This document shows, piece after piece, positions 1 through 8,046 of a stretch of DNA of 57,477 bases. The translations under genes were made by a program, and so were the position numbers. Numbering within the stretch: the first letter of the stretch is position 1; the number at the start of each line of letters is the position of its first letter. Below the pieces are notes generated by a model, which was not told the DNA's origin, did no database searches, and worked only from the letters and a program-made list of their open reading frames with translations. The DNA is from an uncultured Planktomarina sp. (lineage in GTDB: Bacteria > Pseudomonadota > Alphaproteobacteria > Rhodobacterales > Rhodobacteraceae), in NCBI GenBank assembly GCA_943788425.1, contig CALSQF010000013.1:1-57477 (forward strand), written 5' to 3'.

Positions 1-360
1 ACAGTCCAGACAGCCTTGCGAAACCATGGCACCATGCAGGCCAAGAAGTACGATATCAACAGGCATTGCTGCTCTGAGTTCGGCCAATAGCTGATCACGT
101 AGAAATTCCCACGTGTGCTGATTTACAATCCCACCGGGCTCTGCCCAAGACGCGGTTCCCTCAACAATTTGCCAGTTAAATTCGGCTGCTCGAGCGCGGG
201 CTACCGGATAGACGGCACTACACAAAGTCGGCGTCTTCGGGTGTCCTCCTGGGGGGGCATAGAAGCTTTCCTTAAAATCCTGAATATCTGTCCTCAGCGG
301 CGAAAACGTGTTAGTCTCTGTCGCAATTGACCCTAGGAAAACACGCTTGGAACTTTGCAT
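1..360 (-). CDS. M81 family metallopeptidase (MlrC-like), partial
   Basis: An open frame on the reverse strand runs from an ATG at 360 to the window edge; 120 codons are visible of a family that is usually near 480-500 residues. Residues 15-19 read ETNTF and residues 108-112 LHGAM, both typical of the N-terminal domain of microcystinase C-like (M81) zinc hydrolases. The start overlaps the stop of the ATPase gene by one base (TGATG), so it is the last visible gene of the peptide transporter operon. Family members open small peptides or cyclic amides in the cytoplasm; the substrate here is unknown. The family call rests on the N-terminal motifs only, since the rest lies outside. Confidence 0.8.
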   Translation of the reverse strand, partial: MQSSKRVFLGSIATETNTFSPLRTDIQDFKESFYAPPGGHPKTPTLCSAVYPVARARAAEFNWQIVEGTASWAEPGGIVNQHTWEFLRDQLLAELRAAMPVDIVLLGLHGAMVSQGCLDC

Positions 361-1172
361 CACGCAACCTCCTTTCCGATTTTGACCCTCGGGATAGACT
401 CGAGAAGTTTACGAGTATATTCGTGCTGGGGAGCCTCAAATATCTGGCGTTTCCGGCCAATTTCCACGATTTTTCCCTCATGCATGACCGCTACCTGATC
501 GCTGATGTGGCGCACAACACCCAGATCATGACTGATGAACAGCATCGATACACCACTATCCTGTTGCAGTTTTTTGAGAAGGTTCAGAACCTGCGCCTGA
601 ATAGACACGTCCAACGCCGATACGGCCTCATCGGCGATCACCAGTTTGGGTTTCAGGATCATAACACGTGCAATCCCGATGCGTTGGCGCTGGCCGCCCG
701 AAAACTCATGCGGATGGCGTTTCATAACCAGTGGGTCCATTCCAACAGTTTCCAGCATCACCGCTATTTTGGCGCGCGCCTCGTCCCAAGTCTTGCATAA
801 CCCGTGGATAAAAAGCGGCTCTCCTAAAGTCTGTTCAATCTTGAGGCGCGGGTTGAGGGAGGCAAAAGGGTCTTGAAATATCATTTGAATTTCGCGTCGT
901 AAGGGACGGAATTCATTGGGTGACATCACTAAAAAATCTCGGCCTTCAAACAACGCCCGCCCAGATGTAGCTTGTTCCAGATGGGTAAGTGTACGCCCCA
1001 CCGTGGATTTTCCACACCCAGATTCACCAACAAGGCTAAGCACTTCCCCCGGAGCAATGTCGAAAGAAACCCCATCAACAGCCTTAATCAACTGCTTCTC
1101 GCCAAACATCCATGAAGCTTTGGTGCGGAAATGTGTCTTAAGGTCAATTACGCGAAGTAAAGGTTCAGTCAT
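360..1172 (-). CDS. Peptide ABC transporter ATP-binding protein (DppF/OppF-like)
   Basis: This 270-residue protein is the second ATPase of an oligopeptide/dipeptide importer. The Walker A motif GESGCGKST lies at about residues 49-57, followed by a Q-loop (FQDPFASLNP), the signature SGGQRQR and Walker B LVIADE with a D-loop SALD. I place the start at 1172, where ATG overlaps the upstream stop by four bases (ATGA); a longer frame to 1199 exists but would overlap the previous gene by 31 bases. At 270 residues it is shorter than many DppF proteins (about 320-330), lacking most of the extra C-terminal oligopeptide-transporter extension. It presumably pairs with the DppD-like ATPase encoded just upstream. 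Confidence 0.93.
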   Translation of the reverse strand: MTEPLLRVIDLKTHFRTKASWMFGEKQLIKAVDGVSFDIAPGEVLSLVGESGCGKSTVGRTLTHLEQATSGRALFEGRDFLVMSPNEFRPLRREIQMIFQDPFASLNPRLKIEQTLGEPLFIHGLCKTWDEARAKIAVMLETVGMDPLVMKRHPHEFSGGQRQRIGIARVMILKPKLVIADEAVSALDVSIQAQVLNLLKKLQQDSGVSMLFISHDLGVVRHISDQVAVMHEGKIVEIGRKRQIFEAPQHEYTRKLLESIPRVKIGKEVA

Positions 1173-2143
1173 GGCGCGACCTTTCCAGAAAAATGGCACC
1201 GGACAGAATGGCCAGGTTTGTACTCAGTCTCTTGAGGCACGCTGGTGGCGCATAACTTTGTCACCAAAGCGCAACGCGGGTGGAACGCACAGCCGGTTAA
1301 CTCTTCTTCCAATGTCGGCACTCGGCCGGGTATCGCCTCAAGCCAATCAACATCGCTATCTACCACCGGAATTGAGTTCAACAATCCGCGCGTATAAGGA
1401 TGGGCCAATTCTGCGAACAGATTTTCTGTCGCAGCGGCCTCGACCACGCGGCCGCGATACATAACCGCGACCTTATCGCAGGTCTCCGAAATCACCCCTA
1501 GATCATGGCTGATCAGAACGATAGCTGTCCCCATACGGGTCTGAAGGTCCGCCATCAAATCGAGAACTTCTTTCTGCACTGTCACATCCAACGCAGTCGT
1601 GGGCTCGTCTGCGATCAGCAGTTTAGGATCACAAGATAAAGCCATTGCGATCATGACTCTCTGACGTTGTCCACCAGACATTTGATGGGGAAAACTGTCT
1701 ACACGTTCAGACGGGTTTGGGATCCGCACAAGGCTCAGCAATTCAACCGCGCGGTCGCGCGCCTGTGCATTGGTCATTTTTTGATGCTGGCGAATGTTTT
1801 CGATGATTTGGTCACCAATGCGGTAGACAGGGTTGAGACTCGTCATCGGTTCTTGGAAAATCATCGCCATCCGGTTGCCCATGATGCTGCGCCGTTCACC
1901 GTCAGAAAGCGTCAACAAATCCATACCATCAAAGCGGATATTCCCGCCAGTGATCCGCACGGTGGTGCCCCCCAAAAGTCCCATAATCGCCAGCGCAGTA
2001 AGACTTTTGCCACAACCACTTTCACCAACGATGCCCAGAGTTTCATTGTCATCAACGTCAAAGGACACGCCTTGAACAACTGGCAAAAGCTTGCCCTTTG
2101 TCCTGACGGCTATCTCAAGATCTTGAACCTCCAGCAATGCCAT
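1169..2143 (-). CDS. Peptide ABC transporter ATP-binding protein (DppD/OppD-like)
   Basis: The product is a 324-residue ATPase with Walker A GESGCGKS at residues 40-47, signature MSGGQRQRV and Walker [13 protein letters not shown]. The C-terminal oligopeptide-transporter region carries a Cys pattern (TGCAFHPRC, then C residues further on) typical of DppD/OppD. The start at 2143 (MALLEV) lies four bases after the dppC stop and follows a G-rich stretch; an in-frame start at 2194 would run back into dppC by about 47 bases and is less likely. It should form a heterodimer with the following DppF-like protein to power uptake through the DppB/DppC channel. Confidence 0.94.
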   Translation of the reverse strand: MALLEVQDLEIAVRTKGKLLPVVQGVSFDVDDNETLGIVGESGCGKSLTALAIMGLLGGTTVRITGGNIRFDGMDLLTLSDGERRSIMGNRMAMIFQEPMTSLNPVYRIGDQIIENIRQHQKMTNAQARDRAVELLSLVRIPNPSERVDSFPHQMSGGQRQRVMIAMALSCDPKLLIADEPTTALDVTVQKEVLDLMADLQTRMGTAIVLISHDLGVISETCDKVAVMYRGRVVEAAATENLFAELAHPYTRGLLNSIPVVDSDVDWLEAIPGRVPTLEEELTGCAFHPRCALVTKLCATSVPQETEYKPGHSVRCHFSGKVAP

Positions 2144-2147
2144 GTGA

Positions 2148-2999
2148 TCAGACCCCCGCAATATCGTCTTTAAAGCGCGGATCGATGCTGTCACGCAGCG
2201 CGTCCCCCACTAGGTTCATAGAAAAAACTGATAACACAATCAGCATGCCGGGATAGATCAGAAGCCATGGGGCGCGGGTGACATAGATGCGTTCTTCGGA
2301 CAGCATATTGCCCCAACTTGGCACTTCGGGTGGCAGGCCAAGACCGAGAAAATCAAGTGCAGCGGCCTGTAACTGCGCAAAGGCAAATATGAAGCTGGCT
2401 TGCACCAGCAAAGGTGAGACGAGATTCGGCAGAATGTGACGAAAGAGAATGGAAAAGTGTCCAGCGCCAGAGCAGACAGCAGCATCAACGAACACTTCGC
2501 CCCTCAATTTCAATGTCATACCATATAGGATCCGGGCGGTGGTGGTGGCGTAGACAATACCGATCACAAGGATCGTGTTGAATACACTTCGCTCCAGCAG
2601 CGTGATCAAGGCAAGCGCCATCAGTAAAGCGGGGAAAGCCATCAGGACATCCACACAGCGCATAAGAAAATGGCCCAATCGGGTAAAATAGGCTGAGATC
2701 ATACCAATCAAGCCACCTGCTAAAAGAGCAACAGCGACGCTGCCCGTCCCAATGATCACCGTCATGCGGGCGCCATATACCGCGCGCGAGAACGTATCAC
2801 GGCCAAAGTGGTCTGTGCCAAAGAGATTTGGCCATCCCGGTTCTGCCAATCGGCCCACCGGGTCAATCTCAAGCGGATCAAAGGGAGCAATGAGCGGTGC
2901 CGCCAATGCCGCTACTGTAATCATGACGAGCCAGAGAAAACCTAATGTGGCAAGCCTGCGGCCGGCAAATGCAGTTTGGAAGAAAATCAAAGTGTTCAT
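2148..2999 (-). CDS. Peptide ABC transporter permease (DppC-like)
   Basis: This 283-residue inner-membrane permease has an N-terminal membrane segment (about residues 17-37), the periplasmic GTDHFGRD motif typical of OppC/DppC, and a five-segment BPD_transp_1 domain. The cytoplasmic loop (about residues 185-215) has the order VDAAVCSGAGHFSIL..HILPN, which resembles the EAA motif that contacts the ATPases. The gene start overlaps the dppB stop by four bases, so the two permeases are translationally coupled. The family is clear; the transported substrate cannot be read from the permease. Confidence 0.94.
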   Translation of the reverse strand: MNTLIFFQTAFAGRRLATLGFLWLVMITVAALAAPLIAPFDPLEIDPVGRLAEPGWPNLFGTDHFGRDTFSRAVYGARMTVIIGTGSVAVALLAGGLIGMISAYFTRLGHFLMRCVDVLMAFPALLMALALITLLERSVFNTILVIGIVYATTTARILYGMTLKLRGEVFVDAAVCSGAGHFSILFRHILPNLVSPLLVQASFIFAFAQLQAAALDFLGLGLPPEVPSWGNMLSEERIYVTRAPWLLIYPGMLIVLSVFSMNLVGDALRDSIDPRFKDDIAGV

Positions 3000-3943
3000 T
3001 TTAGAGATACCCTTGGATCTAACCGCGCATAGGCGAGGTCCACGGCCAAGTTGACAACCATGTATAGAACAACAATCACAAGGATGACTCCTTGTATGAC
3101 CGGATAATCCCGGCGCAAGATAGATTGAACGACAAGTCGTCCAATTCCAGGGAGCGAGAACACAGTTTCAGTCACAACCGCCTCAGATATCAGGGCAGCA
3201 AAAGTAAATCCGAACGCTGCAGCAACGGCGATCAAAGCATTGCGGAATATGTGCTTGATGGCTACCCGCGTCGGATGCAGCCCTTTCGCCCGGGCGGTGC
3301 GGACATGATCCTCGCGCGAGACATCCAGCATAGAGGCGCGGACCAACCGAACTATCAAAGCTGCGTTTGGCGCGGCTAAGGTCAGGCTCGGAAGTAGCAG
3401 ATAGCGTAAGTTTGTTATACCGCCGTGATCCGACAGCGACGGAAAGCCAGAACTCGGAAACCATCCCAGTGTAACAGAAAAGATCATGATCAGGTAAAGG
3501 CCAAGCCAGAAGGTCGGGATGGACGCAGCCAACATCGCCCCGCTTGAAGTAATCTGATCGATCCAGGTTCCTTGTCTGGTAGCAGATAAAATGCCAATTG
3601 GTAAGCCAATGAGGATGATCCAAATCATTGTCATACTTGCGAGCAAGATCGACGTCTCAGCCCCACTGCCGATGACCGATAAGACCGGTTGGCGAAAGAA
3701 AATTGAAGTGCCGAGATCGCCTTGCAAGACATTTCCCAGCCAAATAAAATATTGAACGTGGAGGGGACGGTCAAAGCCCATTTCAGCAGAAAGTTGTGCC
3801 ACCTCTTCAGGCGTCGCCGTGTCGCCCAACAGGATTGCAGCAGGATCCCCAGGGATTAGGTGCACAAAAAGAAACACCAATATAGATGCTGCCAGAAGCG
3901 TTGGGATAAGAGTCAAAAGGCGTTTTGCAGTATACGCAAGCAT
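2996..3943 (-). CDS. Peptide ABC transporter permease (DppB-like)
   Basis: The 315-residue product starts with a membrane segment (residues 9-29) and the conserved LIPGDPAAILLG stretch of DppB/OppB permeases. It continues with a BPD_transp_1 domain that contains the EAA-like loop (RTARAKGLHPTRVAIKHIFRN, of which the first 13 residues are the best match) and a C-terminal membrane segment before LDPR. It lies 71 bases downstream of the binding-protein gene. That gap contains a stable stem-loop, a common arrangement that lets the binding protein be made in excess over the membrane parts. Confidence 0.94.
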   Translation of the reverse strand: MLAYTAKRLLTLIPTLLAASILVFLFVHLIPGDPAAILLGDTATPEEVAQLSAEMGFDRPLHVQYFIWLGNVLQGDLGTSIFFRQPVLSVIGSGAETSILLASMTMIWIILIGLPIGILSATRQGTWIDQITSSGAMLAASIPTFWLGLYLIMIFSVTLGWFPSSGFPSLSDHGGITNLRYLLLPSLTLAAPNAALIVRLVRASMLDVSREDHVRTARAKGLHPTRVAIKHIFRNALIAVAAAFGFTFAALISEAVVTETVFSLPGIGRLVVQSILRRDYPVIQGVILVIVVLYMVVNLAVDLAYARLDPRVSLK

Positions 3944-3974
3944 GTTAACCTCAGTTGACTGGAATGGGTAAATT

Positions 3975-4004
3975 AGCCCCCCGCTTCAAGTTTAGCAGGG
4001 GGCT
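3975..4004 (-). terminator. Intercistronic stem-loop between dppA-like and dppB-like genes
   Basis: In the 71-base gap after the binding-protein stop, AGCCCCC (3975-3981) pairs perfectly with GGGGGCT (3998-4004) around a 16-base loop. No long U-tract follows on the reverse-strand transcript, so it is more likely an mRNA-stabilising or partial-termination element than a full terminator. That is the usual logic for binding protein > permease expression. Confidence 0.55.
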
Positions 4005-4014
4005 GGGAAGAACC

Positions 4015-5556
4015 TTACTTGGAAACGTTCCAAAAGCTTGGCCAAATCAAAGTCTGTTTGCCAAGCCCTTTCAGCTTTGGAGAGGCAATGTTGTAGGTAT
4101 AAACGTCGCCGGTCTTCATTGTTGGCACCTGTTCGTAGATCAAGGCCTGAAGCTCCGCCCAAATTTCTTGACGCTCACTCGGGTCTGAGGACGCTGTGAA
4201 ACGATCTTTCAAAGCTTTCTTTTCGGGAGTTGCCCACCAACCGGGGTAATTGTCGTTCATCACAGAGATCAAGATTGGATCCGGTACAAAACCATGGTGT
4301 GTAAAGAACAAATCCCACTGATCAGGCTGCGCACGCTTTTCAATCAATGTTGCCCAGTCATAGACCTGAAGGTCAATATTGAACCCCGCCTGCGCCAGTT
4401 GCTTGGTATAAACGATCGCACTGTCATAATGGAATGGATAGTTAGTCGAGACCATGAACTTGATTGGCTGACCGTCGTAGCCTGCCTCTGCTGCCATAGC
4501 TTTTGCTGCTTCTGCGTCTCCACGGCTGTAGTTTTCGGTGCCTGCTTTAGTAGCCCAAACACTGCCTTCTGGAGCAAAAGAGCCATTGGCGCGCCACAGT
4601 CCTTCGGGCCCAATAGAAACTTGCAAGGCGGGTGTTTTGTCGATGGCCGTCTGAATGGCACGACGCAGCGCAAAGTTTTCTTTCAATGGACCATCACTGG
4701 AGTTTAGAAAGACCAAACCAAAAATTGGCCCACCGTTAAGCATAGTTTTCACGCCCGTATCTGCATCCAAATCTGCAAACAAATCACCCGGAATGCTTTC
4801 GGCATAGTCGTAGTCTCCAGCGCGAACCCCGGCGACCCGAGTACCCACATCAGACACTGGGATAAAACGGAGTGTATCAAAATTAGTCGCTCGTTCACCG
4901 CCGTATCCGTCGGCCGCTCCCTCGGGCGAAATGTAACCGTCAAAGCGCACCAACTCTACATAGCGATTGGCCTCCCATTCGTTGAACTTGTATGGACCTG
5001 TCCCAATGTACTGATCAGGAGAGATTGGTTCCTTTGTAGCGCCTTCCATAACGCTAGCTGGATAGATCGCGGGACCACCGTTTATAAAGGCCATTAGATT
5101 TTTCCAAGGGCCGAAGGGCTCTTTAAGATTTATGGTGATCTCATAATCTCCACTCGCCTCAACACTGTCGACGTGATCAAAAATCAGGCTGCCACGTGAG
5201 CCAAATTCGCCCCAACGCTGAAGTGATGCCAGGACGTCGGCAGATGTCATAGCCTGACCATTATGAAACTTAACACCCTCGCGCAGCGCAATTACAATTG
5301 TTTTGCCATCTGCGGACACAGTTTCGCCAGATGCTAGCAGCGGTACTGGCGCATTGGACGCATTAAAGGTGTACAAACCTTCAAACATATGATGCGCAAT
5401 GGTGGTTGCCAGATCAGAGGTAACAACCTGTTGATCAAGGCTGGGAGGTTCGCCCACGGTAGCATAGCGCAACATGCCATCGGCATATGCCCCGCTTGTC
5501 AGGGTCATCAAAGCCCCCACTGCCAGCGCAGATTTCATCCAAATTTTCAGTTTCAT
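4015..5556 (-). CDS. Periplasmic peptide/solute-binding protein (SBP family 5, DppA-like)
   Basis: This 513-residue exported protein is the substrate-binding part of the ABC importer. It has a classic signal peptide (KLKIWMK basic start, hydrophobic core, likely cleavage after AYA at residue 25). The family-5 fold follows, with LREGVKFHNG (about residues 92-101) and TGPYKFNEWE in the middle, and the C-terminal lobe after that. An AAGGAG ribosome site lies seven bases before ATG. It is the first gene of the leftward operon and starts 45 bases from a TGTAA-N5-TTACA operator. Family 5 covers peptides, glutathione, nickel, opines and sugars; the M81 hydrolase at the operon end favours a peptide or cyclic amide. 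Confidence 0.94.
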   Translation of the reverse strand: MKLKIWMKSALAVGALMTLTSGAYADGMLRYATVGEPPSLDQQVVTSDLATTIAHHMFEGLYTFNASNAPVPLLASGETVSADGKTIVIALREGVKFHNGQAMTSADVLASLQRWGEFGSRGSLIFDHVDSVEASGDYEITINLKEPFGPWKNLMAFINGGPAIYPASVMEGATKEPISPDQYIGTGPYKFNEWEANRYVELVRFDGYISPEGAADGYGGERATNFDTLRFIPVSDVGTRVAGVRAGDYDYAESIPGDLFADLDADTGVKTMLNGGPIFGLVFLNSSDGPLKENFALRRAIQTAIDKTPALQVSIGPEGLWRANGSFAPEGSVWATKAGTENYSRGDAEAAKAMAAEAGYDGQPIKFMVSTNYPFHYDSAIVYTKQLAQAGFNIDLQVYDWATLIEKRAQPDQWDLFFTHHGFVPDPILISVMNDNYPGWWATPEKKALKDRFTASSDPSERQEIWAELQALIYEQVPTMKTGDVYTYNIASPKLKGLGKQTLIWPSFWNVSK

Positions 5557-5600
5557 CTCAATCTCCTTCGTTATGATGTTTCAAGTTAATTTTATTTAGA

Positions 5601-5615
5601 TGTAAATATCTTACA
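5601..5615. promoter_or_regulatory. Operator palindrome 1, leftward dpp-like operon
   Basis: TGTAAATATCTTACA has five-base inverted arms (TGTAA/TTACA) around five bases, the geometry known for operators of RpiR-family regulators such as HexR. It overlaps a candidate leftward -10 (TAAGAT, 5613-5608) whose -35 TTGACT lies at 5635-5630 with 16-base spacing, so binding would block dppA transcription. The RpiR-type gene at 6117 is the obvious candidate binder (inference). Confidence 0.7.
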
Positions 5616-5642
5616 ATTTAGCCAATAATAGTCAAATATTAT

Positions 5643-5671
5643 TTGGAAAAGTCAGCTAAACCGAGTATAAA
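5643..5671 (+). promoter_or_regulatory. Promoter of ridA-like/rpiR-like genes
   Basis: TTGGAA (5643-5648) and TATAAA (5666-5671) are separated by exactly 17 bases and point at the RidA-like gene. Transcription would start about 20 bases before its ATG, within the second palindrome. Confidence 0.6.
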
Positions 5672-5672
5672 A

Positions 5673-5687
5673 TGTAAATAACTTACA
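5673..5687. promoter_or_regulatory. Operator palindrome 2, before the RidA-like gene
   Basis: TGTAAATAACTTACA repeats the first palindrome with the same N5 spacer; the arms extend to six bases (ATGTAA/TTACAT). It sits directly after the rightward -10 box and 14 bases before the RidA-like ATG, a position that suits repression. The centre-to-centre distance to palindrome 1 is 72 bases. Confidence 0.7.
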
Positions 5688-5701
5688 TAAAGGTTACCAA
5701 T

Positions 5702-6100
5702 ATGCAAACTACTCCACAAAAAATCATCCGCTTTGACGGCGCAGACGCTGCTGCTGGCGGCACGCCGCGCCCCTTTTCTAAAGCCGTGCGTGCGGGGGAT
5801 TTTATCTATGTATCCGGGCAAGTCCCGACAGTTGACGGCGAAGTTGTCACAGGGGGGATCATCGCACAGTCAGAAGCTGTTATAGCCAATATCATCGCCG
5901 TTCTAAAACTTGCAGATTGCAGCTTGGCGCATGTGGTACAAGTCGGCGTTTGGCTGGACGATCCACGGGATTTCACCAGTTTCAATTCGGTCTTTGCTAA
6001 ATATTTCGCCGCACATCCACCCGCGCGGGCCACAGTGCAAAGTGCGCTAATGGTAGACGCCAAGGTTGAAATGGATGTAGTGGCATATAAGCCCGTATGA
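5702..6100 (+). CDS. RidA/YjgF family protein
   Basis: The 132-residue product has the compact RidA fold: KAVRAGDFIYVSGQVP near residues 25-40, the family Arg in PPARATVQ (about residue 105, which anchors the carboxylate of the imine substrate), and an acidic ending VEMDVVAY. RidA proteins hydrolyse reactive enamines/imines released by PLP enzymes and other deaminating steps in the cytoplasm. It is the first gene of the rightward transcription unit, 17 bases before the RpiR-type regulator. With the M81 hydrolase and peptide importer across the shared promoter, it probably serves the same catabolic route. Its subfamily (RidA versus Rid1-7) is not resolved. Confidence 0.9.
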   Translation: MQTTPQKIIRFDGADAAAGGTPRPFSKAVRAGDFIYVSGQVPTVDGEVVTGGIIAQSEAVIANIIAVLKLADCSLAHVVQVGVWLDDPRDFTSFNSVFAKYFAAHPPARATVQSALMVDAKVEMDVVAYKPV

Positions 6101-6116
6101 GAGGCACACCAAGACA

Positions 6117-6995
6117 ATGCTCGAAGTTATCGATCTCATCTCGCATGTGCGCACTCTGAACGGAGCTTTCCCCAAGCGCGAGCAACTGGTTGCTGATTTT
6201 GTGCTGGCAAACCTTGAGGGAATCTCTTTTCTTTCGCAGCACGAGATTGCAGCGGCAACCGAGGTTTCTGTCGCGACAGTGAATCGATTCTGTACAACAA
6301 TCGGCTGCGAAGGGTTCCGCGACTTTCAAATCAGACTTGCGCAAAACGTGGCGGTCAGTTTGCAATACCTTGGGGGGGCAAGCGGAGATCAATCTGAAAC
6401 CGGGCAATTGGTAACACAGGTGTTCAGTACATTGGTCGACACTCTGACGCTGGTTCGTGGGCAACTGGATAGTGAGGCGATTGAACAAGCAACAGACAAA
6501 CTTGCCGATGCCCGCCGCATAGCCTTTCTTGGTGTTGGCGGGGGCTCTGCCAATGTTGCTCGTGAGGGGGCCAACAGGTTTTTTCGGCTTGGTATTCCCG
6601 CAGAGGCGCATGCCGACGGTTATCTCCAGCGCATGCTATCCTCGACCCTGATCGAAGGTGATGTGCTGGTCGCAATTTCATCAAGTGGTCAACCTGCTGA
6701 ACTTTTGGATAGCATTGCAATCGCCAAACAATATGGCGCAACTACGATCAGCTTAACCAAAACCGGCTCAGACCTTGCACTGCTAACGGACATTTCAATC
6801 CAAATCGATATTCCTGAAGATCAAGACATTTACAAACCCTCAGCCTCGCGTCTTGTCTACATTGCGATTGTCGATGTCCTGGCCGCCGGTGCTGCGAGAA
6901 AGCGGCCAGAACGAGTCAAAGAGAACCTGCGGCGCATCCGAACATCGCTGTTGCCATTGACCAAAGACCCCGGACCTAAACCAATCGGAGATTGA
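6117..6995 (+). CDS. MurR/RpiR family transcriptional regulator
   Basis: This 292-residue regulator has an N-terminal RpiR helix-turn-helix (residues about 1-80; the recognition part reads EVSVATVNRFCTTIGCEGFRDFQ) and a C-terminal SIS domain (about 130-265, with FLGVGGGSANVA and AISSSGQPAELLD) that normally binds a phosphosugar or similar ligand. It is co-transcribed with the RidA-like gene and divergent from the peptide importer. The promoter between them contains two TGTAA-N5-TTACA sites. Its likely job is local repression of both transcription units until an intracellular metabolite binds the SIS domain. Confidence 0.92.
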   Translation: MLEVIDLISHVRTLNGAFPKREQLVADFVLANLEGISFLSQHEIAAATEVSVATVNRFCTTIGCEGFRDFQIRLAQNVAVSLQYLGGASGDQSETGQLVTQVFSTLVDTLTLVRGQLDSEAIEQATDKLADARRIAFLGVGGGSANVAREGANRFFRLGIPAEAHADGYLQRMLSSTLIEGDVLVAISSSGQPAELLDSIAIAKQYGATTISLTKTGSDLALLTDISIQIDIPEDQDIYKPSASRLVYIAIVDVLAAGAARKRPERVKENLRRIRTSLLPLTKDPGPKPIGD

Positions 6996-7567
6996 TTTGT
7001 GCGGCCCTATTATTGAGAACTCGCATCTAATTGCTGGTGTAGCCTAAATCTATGCGCTCAATAATTGACGCCACTTAGCGAGAGCGGCAGCGCGGTTCAG
7101 CTTGAAGTTGGTGCGTGAATAAAGATGCAGTTACCAAACAAAACAATCCCCCAATGAATCTACAACGCTAATATTAAAGGCCCGTGGTCCGAGACGCGGG
7201 GCCCTGGGATAGGGACGGGGCGGTCCTGCGCCCTACGTCTCAACTGCAGCGATCAGGCACAGTAACCCTTGCCGTTGATCCACGGACCGCGGCCCGAGCA
7301 AAACTAACACAACGCTGATTGAGCTCGTGCAACCCCGACAGATAGGTCGACAATACTAGCTCCCATGCCCATGGCCCTTGGCACCATGTCGGGGGTATTT
7401 TGATGGAACTACCATGGATATTGTTTTCTTCTTGGAAGGAGGTTCAATCTTGGAGGCTTCAAGTGTGACTGCAAAACTTTACCTCATAGATGGACGCCTC
7501 AATTATGCCTTTGCCTCTGCGCCTCTGACAGGATTTTTCATTGCGACCTGTGACAAGTTTTAACATT
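6996..7567. other. Non-coding stretch with possible transposase-tail remnant
   Basis: No convincing gene is visible. On the reverse strand a short open stretch ending with TAG at 7050-7052 reads FKLNRAAALAKWRQLLSA at its end; it looks like a transposase or integrase C-terminus, but only about 25 residues remain and the family is not identified. An inverted repeat ATTATTGAG/CTCAATAAT spans 7009-7065. GC-rich imperfect inverted arms flank 7180-7300 (GTGGTCCG versus CGGACC). An ORF at 7378-7563 lacks a ribosome site and recognisable content. Confidence 0.4.
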
Positions 7568-7675
7568 ATGACCAAACTCTCAACCATCCCACAGCACCAA
7601 CTCGGCACCACCTGCGGCCTCTGTAAGCACCATACTATGCTAGAGAAAAGAGCCAGTCTATTTTTGAAAAACTAA
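7568..7675 (+). pseudogene. N-terminal fragment of a small CxxC zinc-ribbon-like protein
   Basis: ATG at 7568 opens a 35-codon frame with TTCGLCKH at residues 14-21, a single CxxC zinc knuckle, ending in an unrelated tail and TAA. Two-CxxC proteins of this type normally continue with a second knuckle of the form RARCxxCG. Exactly such a piece occurs twice downstream (8047-8184 and 8691-8803), separated from this start by unrelated genes. I read this as the severed 5' part of one gene. The resemblance to a known small-protein family is from memory and unverified; the frame could also be an independent mini-gene. Confidence 0.45.
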
Positions 7676-7941
7676 AAACTAGCTAAAATATCGCCTTCGC
7701 AAACAGATACTATTACGGAGCCATTTTCAGCTGCTACTCCCTCTCTAACCCTTACCAAGGCTGCGTGGGCAGTTTCCTTATCTGGCCAAACCATCATACT
7801 TCTTGCTGTGGTCGGACTGGTCTGCACATAGAAAAAGTTAACCGCACCTAAGGATTTGAACTCTAATATATACTCGTTCTGTTTGTCGTAGAAGTTTTCC
7901 GGTATTGAATCGAATGACCAATCAGCTGATGTTGCAAACAT
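7672..7941 (-). CDS. Hypothetical protein, 89 aa
   Basis: I do not recognise this gene. It encodes an 89-residue soluble, acidic protein without membrane segments or cysteine clusters; the pattern of alternating hydrophobic residues (NFFYVQTS, GSVIVSVCEGD) suggests a small alpha/beta or ferredoxin-like dimer fold, though that is a guess. A good ribosome site (GGAG) lies eight bases before ATG 7941, which supports a real gene. It lies convergent to, and overlaps by four bases, the zinc-ribbon N-terminal fragment, and is followed on the other side by the first repeat copy. It is AT-rich, like the rest of this island. Confidence 0.65.
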   Translation of the reverse strand: MFATSADWSFDSIPENFYDKQNEYILEFKSLGAVNFFYVQTSPTTARSMMVWPDKETAHAALVRVREGVAAENGSVIVSVCEGDILASF

Positions 7942-8046
7942 TTCATTTTCTCCATTAATAACAACGTGGAAAAGTTATGATAGTTAAACATGTTTGATCA
8001 AGTCTATATCTTAGAGTGGTAATCATAGTCATAACGACAACTTAGA

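Noticed and set aside
7378-7563. 61-codon rightward ORF before the zinc-ribbon fragment
   Set aside because: It has no ribosome site and no recognisable content, and it lies in a region of scrambled frames; an alternative ATG at 7414 has no better support.
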